From positions 26,626 to 90,625 of the forward strand of contig NZ_KB903821.1 in assembly GCF_000379825.1 (NCBI RefSeq): DNA of 64,000 nucleotides, written 5' to 3'. Under the pieces are notes generated by a model. The model made no database searches. It worked only from the letters and a program-made list of their open reading frames with translations, and was not told where the DNA came from. The DNA comes from Longispora albida DSM 44784. Lineage in GTDB: Bacteria; Actinomycetota; Actinomycetes; Mycobacteriales; Micromonosporaceae. The position numbers and the translations under genes are program-made. Shown here in pieces: positions 60,201 through 64,000 of this stretch; position 1 is the first letter of the stretch; each line of letters begins with the position of its first letter.

Positions 60201-62592
60201 TGAGCAGCTTCACCTGGATGCCGCCGGTCTTCGCCACCACCTGGGCGACATCCACCCGGCCGTCCCTGTCGAAGTCGCCACGCGCGACCCGGTGACCGGC
60301 GGTGGCGGTGGAGTTCTCCAGGACGGCTGAGGCCACAGTGGAGCTTCCCGCCTGTGTGAACTGCCAGACCGCCGACTTGCCGCCGCCGATGTCGGAAACA
60401 GCGCTCAGATCGGCCTTCCCGTCACCGGTCGCGTCGCCCGGGACCGAGGTCAGGCTGCCCGCATTGGCCTTGAAGTAGTACAGCGAGGAGGAGTTGTTGC
60501 CAGCGTTGTCGTACGCCTCCAGCCGGAGCACGTTGAGCCGGGGATCCTGCGGGTTGTACGCCACGACGGGCACCACCGGCAGGGTCACGGTGCCATCCGG
60601 CGCGGCCGGCACCCGGGTGCTCGCCGAGGCGGGCGCGGCACCGTTACCGACCGAGTACTTGTAGTACGCGATGTCCTTGTCGTTGCTGTCCGGCGTCACG
60701 ACGACAGCCGCTGGCGTGCCGGCCTTCACTGTCGCGGGCGGCACCGGGGTCATGACCTGGTCCGTGCTGAGCTTGAGCTCGGCGGAGGTCACCTTCGGCT
60801 GCCTGGGAGCGGAAGAGTTCACCGTGAACTCACACCACGGGCTGAAGGCGCCCGCTTGGGCACCGTCGTGGCCCCGGGCCCGCCAGGAGTAGGTCTTGCC
60901 GTCCTCCAGGACGCCGGAGGGGATCGTCCACTGGTGCTCGGAGCCCGACGCCAGGTACCTGCCGTCGTTCACCTCAAGGATGACGGCACCGTTCGTGTGC
61001 GACAGCTCGAAGGTGGCCGAGGAGTTGTCGGCGTTGTCCTGCACCCTGACCTTCAGCTGCACCTCGGGCACCGGGCTGGAGCTGGAGCCGCCCAGCATCG
61101 GCCGGCCGGGGCCGGTCAGGCAGGGAGTCTGCGGGTTCGTCGACGGCTCGTAGGCCACCGGCGCGTAGTTGTAGTTGATGGACAGGTTCGGGTTGGCGTG
61201 GAACTTCTTCCACCGGTCGGCCGCCCACTCGTTGCCGCCGTCGGCGTCGGCGGCGGTCAGGGCCAGGGTGTAGGTGACCCAGCGCGCCGAGACAGCCGTC
61301 TGCACGTCGCCGCTGACGTTGAACGACATGGCCATGTCGTCCTTCCAGCAGGCGTCCTTGTTGGCGTTGCCCGACTCGGTCCGCAGGTGCGGGCCGATGG
61401 GGATACCCCAGGCGCTGCGCGGCGTGCTCGTGATGACACCCGACCGCCAGACCGAAACCGGTGTCGCGCCACACGAGTAGGAATGCGACAACGTGGTGTT
61501 GAACGTCGCCGAAATGACGGTGCTGCCGGCCACCGCGTCGATCGGGAACTGGAAGTACGAGCGCAGCAGGTTCTTGTTGGTCGGATCCCGTCCAACCCAG
61601 GCGCGGCCGTCACTGTTGTTGACGTTGTTGCTGTTCGCGTAGGCCCACTGGGTCGCGCCGGGGGTGTGCCACACCGGGTCGACGTAGATGGGGAAGGCCC
61701 GCTTGGCGTCCCTCAGCCAGTCCTTGTCCGGGCTGAGCACGAGCTGACCCTGATCCAGCCGCATCGGCACGGTACTGCGAGCCGAGCGCTCCCCGGGAGA
61801 CGCCGGGGACGCGGCACCGGCCGACGCCGCAGGCCGGGCCTTGGCCAGCTCGGCGTTGCCTGCTGAGTCCCACATCGCGGCACCGCTGGAGACGGCGAGT
61901 ACCTTGCCGTCCGGGCCGGCCGCGCTCAGGCCGCCGTCCGCGCCCTGCCGGACGGTCACGCCCTGGCCGCCCTTGAGGCCGAGCCGCAGCTCCGACAGCT
62001 TCTGGCTGGCCGCCGCCTGCGGGGACTTCACCACGAACACGTGGCTGAAACCGTCGGGCGTGGCGCGGAGTGCGAGGTCGACACCCGGGATCACCTCCGG
62101 GTACGTCGCGGTGTCGCCGGCCAGGACTGGCGCGGGCAGCGTGCCCGGCCAGGTCAGCTCGACCCGCTTGCCCTGCACGGTCAGCGCGACCGCCGGGCCG
62201 GTACCCCCGCCGGAGAACACCACGTCCGCGGCGCTCACCGCAGGCGCGATCCGGCCGCCCGCCGCGCGCAGCGTGGTGTCCACAGCGGCCCACGTACCGT
62301 TCGCCAGCCTGGCCCGGACGGGGAGCGCGTTCAGTTCCATCGTGAAACTGCCGTCCGGCAGGGCGAACACCTGGCTCGTCTCCGAGCGCCTGTCCAGCAC
62401 CTCCACCCGGCCCCCGCACACCTTCGCCAGGCTGCTGGCCCCGGCGTGACCGGCCAGGCCGTCCCCGCACGGCGGTTTCGGCGACGCGCCGGCCGGCGGT
62501 GCCAGCGCGGGTACAGTGCTAACCCCTAGTACGAGGGCGAGTATGCGCGGTAACAGTGTTCCCGGACGAGACGTACGCGCGGCAGAAGACAT
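57235..62592 (-). CDS. Large secreted LamG / FG-GAP / ricin-type protein
   Basis: A 1785-aa exported protein. The signal peptide is LLPRILALVLGVSTVPALAP to AGASP. Domains in order: an N-terminal region typical of proteins preceding RHS genes (WHTPGATQWAYANSNNVNNS), fibronectin-like stretches, six FG-GAP/VCBS-type calcium loops between ~740 and 1010 (DATGDGKADL, DFDRDGRVDV, DVNGDGKADL, DFNADGKTDI, DLNGDGKADL and a variant), a ricin-type lectin region, LamG 1 (FTVAAWVKLNSTTKYATAV), a second ricin-like region, and LamG 2 (FTVSAWAYLTSNAESAVVV). It most likely binds carbohydrate and acts as partner or scaffold of the RHS toxin encoded next. Confidence 0.88.
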   Translation of the reverse strand: MSSAARTSRPGTLLPRILALVLGVSTVPALAPPAGASPKPPCGDGLAGHAGASSLAKVCGGRVEVLDRRSETSQVFALPDGSFTMELNALPVRARLANGTWAAVDTTLRAAGGRIAPAVSAADVVFSGGGTGPAVALTVQGKRVELTWPGTLPAPVLAGDTATYPEVIPGVDLALRATPDGFSHVFVVKSPQAAASQKLSELRLGLKGGQGVTVRQGADGGLSAAGPDGKVLAVSSGAAMWDSAGNAELAKARPAASAGAASPASPGERSARSTVPMRLDQGQLVLSPDKDWLRDAKRAFPIYVDPVWHTPGATQWAYANSNNVNNSDGRAWVGRDPTNKNLLRSYFQFPIDAVAGSTVISATFNTTLSHSYSCGATPVSVWRSGVITSTPRSAWGIPIGPHLRTESGNANKDACWKDDMAMSFNVSGDVQTAVSARWVTYTLALTAADADGGNEWAADRWKKFHANPNLSINYNYAPVAYEPSTNPQTPCLTGPGRPMLGGSSSSPVPEVQLKVRVQDNADNSSATFELSHTNGAVILEVNDGRYLASGSEHQWTIPSGVLEDGKTYSWRARGHDGAQAGAFSPWCEFTVNSSAPRQPKVTSAELKLSTDQVMTPVPPATVKAGTPAAVVVTPDSNDKDIAYYKYSVGNGAAPASASTRVPAAPDGTVTLPVVPVVAYNPQDPRLNVLRLEAYDNAGNNSSSLYYFKANAGSLTSVPGDATGDGKADLSAVSDIGGGKSAVWQFTQAGSSTVASAVLENSTATAGHRVARGDFDRDGRVDVAQVVAKTGGIQVKLLTSDGNGGAEFMVWEKDGWILDNVRMLAGNIDGAPGDDLALMYNGGTEWSSEILVGDGASGSPHFTPAPHPAGSTEQTFPEYEKAQGTGDVNGDGKADLIGVTDAGGCNVAVKVWTSGLWINRTPAVKWTSAGTAQAGTWCWDKTRAAFGDFNADGKTDIAVTYEYPNCQTGVRVSYAKADGTGFGDFTEPWKSPAQNWCGASAAQAGDLNGDGKADLGVLVNVSGVAGSSAGYHHQLWTLTSSGASLAAPVLAWEGALGNRQTPSISIDENARYQLVASHSGKCVSVAGGTTSTVQLTQQACSASVPEHTVRIVHAGGSTYALRLGHADSQCLDVENGSSASGTRIVNKACAQTPANVPQIFTFSYVSGFAQLQVEIKAMHSKKCVAVGGAVTTDGGPITQWDCLGQADTRYDIHRIPDAVNGLTASWPMNDGSDATGRSENLTFNGGASTAAGVLNLDGTDDWASAPGPAIDANASFTVAAWVKLNSTTKYATAVSLEGSHRPAFYLQYNLAAGKWVFGRSRTDTVGGEVDAVAAQGAPQLGTWTHLAGVYDKTAGKIRLYVNGVLQGEAAFSQTWPAKGKLTVGRIKFDDALGDYWPGGIDGAETYNRALSTAEILARSTSFDGSQPHQLVLSKPANSDGADLCVTSPAGDIGQQLQQQPCGTALLNSQYRLERMGATEYRITGVHAPGCFDLANWGTADGTKLSHWVCNGATAQIFTIAPVSAGDDPLYEIRPWVTGKCMAVTRSSTAPGASVAQWPCTGTWESRLHIRPVVSAATDPVATWDMSEDGATVLADGTGGANATISGRVTAAGGTATFDGTTGVASATGPVLDTTKSFTVSAWAYLTSNAESAVVVGQEGSKLNAFTLSYCKGCNAWQLERAGSDVDAPSWQYSLLAAGAPQLSTWTHLVATYDATTGTQKLYLNGQLAASNTFTAPWRAQGQLTIGRGKWYGAPAAYFPGQIDDIRVYRVALDATAVGALHTGGRA

Positions 62593-62688
62593 GGGGAGCA
62601 GTGTCAGCCAGTCCTCTTGCCGAATTCTTGTCTTTCTCTTGCCGCCCGGAATGCAAAGACGCAGGTCAATGCCCGGATGGATAGGGGC

Positions 62689-63165
62689 TCAGTCCTGAGC
62701 GGAGTCCTTGCCGAGGTAGGGCCGCAGCCTGCCGCACAGATCCGCCACGGCCGCCGTCGTGCCACGGGGCGCACCGGGCCACTGATCGCCCGCCATCCAT
62801 CCGTACTCGGCCGGCGTGCCAGCGTGGCGGGCGAACACGTGCTGATGGAAGTGTGCCTGGCTCATGCCAGCGATCGCGGAGAACACGAAGTCCGTGGCCA
62901 GCTCCGCCCGCAACGCCTGCGCCACCCGCCGGACTGTACGGCCGGCCGCTGCCGCCTCGCTGTCCGTGAGGTCGGCCAGGCAGGGCACGTGCCGCCGGCT
63001 CTCCACGAACAGGTACCCGAGCACTGCTGTGCCGTCCTCCCCCACCGGGCGATGGGTGACCACCAGATACTCGTCCTCCCAGACGACCGGCCCCGCCAGC
63101 GGCCCCTCGCCCCGGTGCTTGCGACAGATCAGGCACTCCTGCTCCGGCAGCCCGTCCATCCCCAT
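62689..63165 (-). CDS. HIT-family hydrolase
   Basis: A 158-aa protein of the histidine-triad nucleotide hydrolase/transferase group. The C-terminal triad reads MSQAHFHQHVFARH (His-x-His-x-His). Near the N-terminus CLICRKHRG gives a CxxC plus a later His, a possible zinc site as in Fhit/HinT-like proteins. The middle has HRPVGEDGTAVLGYLFVESR. A likely function is hydrolysis of dinucleotide or aminoacyl-AMP substrates. It stands alone between the LamG gene and a terminator; no operon partner is evident. Confidence 0.85.
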   Translation of the reverse strand: MGMDGLPEQECLICRKHRGEGPLAGPVVWEDEYLVVTHRPVGEDGTAVLGYLFVESRRHVPCLADLTDSEAAAAGRTVRRVAQALRAELATDFVFSAIAGMSQAHFHQHVFARHAGTPAEYGWMAGDQWPGAPRGTTAAVADLCGRLRPYLGKDSAQD

Positions 63166-63245
63166 GCCCGCACGGTAGCGGCCCCGGGAACAATCTGCTG
63201 CCCCGTGCCCAGCACCCGCAACCGCGCCTGACCGTCCACCAGCGG

Positions 63246-63281
63246 CAGAGGCCCGGGTTCCCTGCGGAACCCGGGCCTCTG
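63246..63281. terminator. Terminator after the small secreted protein gene
   Basis: CAGAGGCCCGGGTTCC (63246-63261) pairs perfectly with 63266-63281, 4-nt loop, a 16-bp stem 12 bases past the stop at 63293. No T-run on the minus strand. Confidence 0.7.
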
Positions 63282-63292
63282 CGGACTACTCG

Positions 63293-63709
63293 CTAGTGCC
63301 AGCCGGTGCAGGTGATCGGCGTGTTGAAGCCGGCGTCGCCGCAGGCCCGCATCACGTAGTTGCCGCCGTCGTAGAACGCCTCGGTGTACCGCTGCGTGCT
63401 GGTGGCGCCCGCGATGGTCGTCCAGCCGAGCTGCTGCCAGGTCCGCCCGCCGTCCGTGCTGCGGTCGACCCAGATGTGGTCGCCCTGGCGGCCGTTGCTG
63501 ATCCGGCCCCAGGCACACCAGGAGTTCGGGTTGTACCGGAGCTGGATGATCCGGCCGGCGTAACCGTCCTTGGTCTCCAGCGTGCCGGTGCTGTCCTGGG
63601 TGCAGCCGTCCGCGGCCAGCGCGGCGGTCGGTACGGCCACGGCCAGCCCGCCGGCCAGCAGCCCTGCGGTCGCCAGGGTCAGGGCGGCCTTGGTGATCAG
63701 GTTGCGCAC
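63293..63709 (-). CDS. Small secreted protein of unknown function
   Basis: A 138-aa exported protein. The signal peptide is MRNLITKAALTLATAGLLAG to AALAADG. The mature part (about 95 aa) has Cys residues at DGCTQDS, SWCAWGR, RACGDAG and TCTGWH, so two disulfides are likely, plus many aromatic residues (RYNPNSWCAWGRISNGRQGD, TWQQLGWTTIAGATSTQRYT). It resembles small extracellular beta-rich proteins of actinomycetes; I cannot assign a function. The GTG at 63707-63709 has GAGAGG upstream. Confidence 0.75.
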   Translation of the reverse strand: MRNLITKAALTLATAGLLAGGLAVAVPTAALAADGCTQDSTGTLETKDGYAGRIIQLRYNPNSWCAWGRISNGRQGDHIWVDRSTDGGRTWQQLGWTTIAGATSTQRYTEAFYDGGNYVMRACGDAGFNTPITCTGWH

Positions 63710-63882
63710 GATGTTTCCTCTCGGAGAGGCGGTCGGCGCTGATCGCGCCACACCGAGACTGCCCATCCGCACGCCCCACCCTCCAGCCATTCGACGACCA
63801 TCGAATCCATGATTCTGGATCAAGCATCCCCGCCCAGCACAGACTCAGGTACAAGATGAATGTCCCTGGCGTTTGACCTTTT

Positions 63883-64000
63883 GCTTTTGATCTAAGGCGC
63901 GGTGGCCCGCTGAGCGGAAATCTGACAAGCAACGCGGAAGCCCGTGTACTGGTTGTACACGGGCTTTTGCGTTGCGCAGCTCAGATTTTCGCTCAGCGGG
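63883..64000 (+). repeat. Dispersed hairpin element, copy 3 (118 bp)
   Basis: This copy has the same length as copy 1 and begins GCTTTTGATCTAAGG. The foot is GTGGCCCGC, with outer arms CCCGCTGAGCGGAAATCTGA (63907-63926) and TCAGATTTTCGCTCAGCGGG (63981-64000). The middle arms are GCAACGC and GCGTTGC. The inner arm AAGCCCGTGTAC pairs with GTACACGGGCTT around TGGTT. Compared with copy 1, stem bases change on both sides so that pairing is kept. It ends exactly at the window edge; the gene to its right is not visible. Confidence 0.85.

Noticed and set aside
1..64000. CRISPR arrays, integrase/att sites, insertion sequences and phage genes
   Set aside because: No direct-repeat-spacer array, transposase, integrase or phage structural protein was seen. 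The tRNA at 19290 has no duplicated 3' end nearby.

Overview
This 64 kb window comes from a high-GC actinomycete. The reading frames are strongly GC3-biased, GTG and TTG starts are common, and several genes have a -10-like hexamer 6-9 bases before the start codon, as leaderless transcripts do. The left part (coaE, rpsA, polA, a liv-type ABC operon, an ANTAR response regulator) keeps a gene order I know from Streptomyces and Micromonosporales. I cannot name the genus; a Micromonosporales-like organism is my guess.

Region 1 (1-20.8 kb) is mostly housekeeping. It holds coaE (cut by the left edge), rpsA, a methyltransferase, two MFS exporters each paired with an ArsR-like regulator and distinct operator-like DNA, a small P-loop kinase, polA, a polar amino-acid ABC importer, a branched-chain amino-acid ABC importer (livK-livH-livM-livG-livF), a PdtaR-type ANTAR regulator, a tRNA with anticodon CAA, and a second DnaN-like protein. 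Region 2 (20.8-33.5 kb) has a TetR-controlled MMPL transporter and then a long minus-strand operon headed by a SigB/SigF-type sigma factor: CBS protein, FAD/Rieske oxidoreductase, GCS2-type ligase, nucleotidyltransferase, BON-like protein, phosphoesterase and a tiny acidic protein. At least one sigma-B-type promoter lies inside it. Divergent from the sigma gene is a large ANTAR-GAF-PAS protein whose C-terminal PP2C-like domain has lost its metal ligands, followed by a PHP phosphoesterase.

Region 3 (33.5-47.2 kb) is accessory and rich in regulators. It contains MarR, XRE-TPR, SARP and LuxR-type proteins and two very short secreted peptides. One peptide (43 aa, with a WPCC motif) converges on the XRE-TPR regulator and has an almost consensus promoter. 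The other (53 aa, with GFGWD twice) lies directly upstream of, and translationally contiguous with, the SARP gene. Nearby are a pyroglutamyl-peptidase-like protein with Ser in place of the catalytic Cys, a PAP2 protein, a type II thioesterase, a two-gene TauD-type dioxygenase operon with a direct-repeat operator candidate, and an MMPL exporter. No NRPS or PKS is present. The two peptide/regulator pairs are my best candidates for an undescribed signalling system.

Region 4 (47.2-64 kb) carries a histidine kinase/response regulator/DUF4097 operon, then a polymorphic-toxin locus: a 1785-aa secreted LamG/FG-GAP/ricin protein, a 2236-aa secreted RHS protein with a Hint-like pretoxin domain and a C-terminal ADP-ribosyltransferase-like toxin, and an immunity candidate overlapping it by 4 bp. 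A HIT protein and a small secreted protein finish the window.

Across the window, three intergenic copies of a hairpin element (7916-8033, 42860-42980, 63883-64000) share a conserved 5' segment and a GTGG foot. Two are 118-bp copies that differ by compensatory changes in their stems, so the structure itself seems to be under selection.
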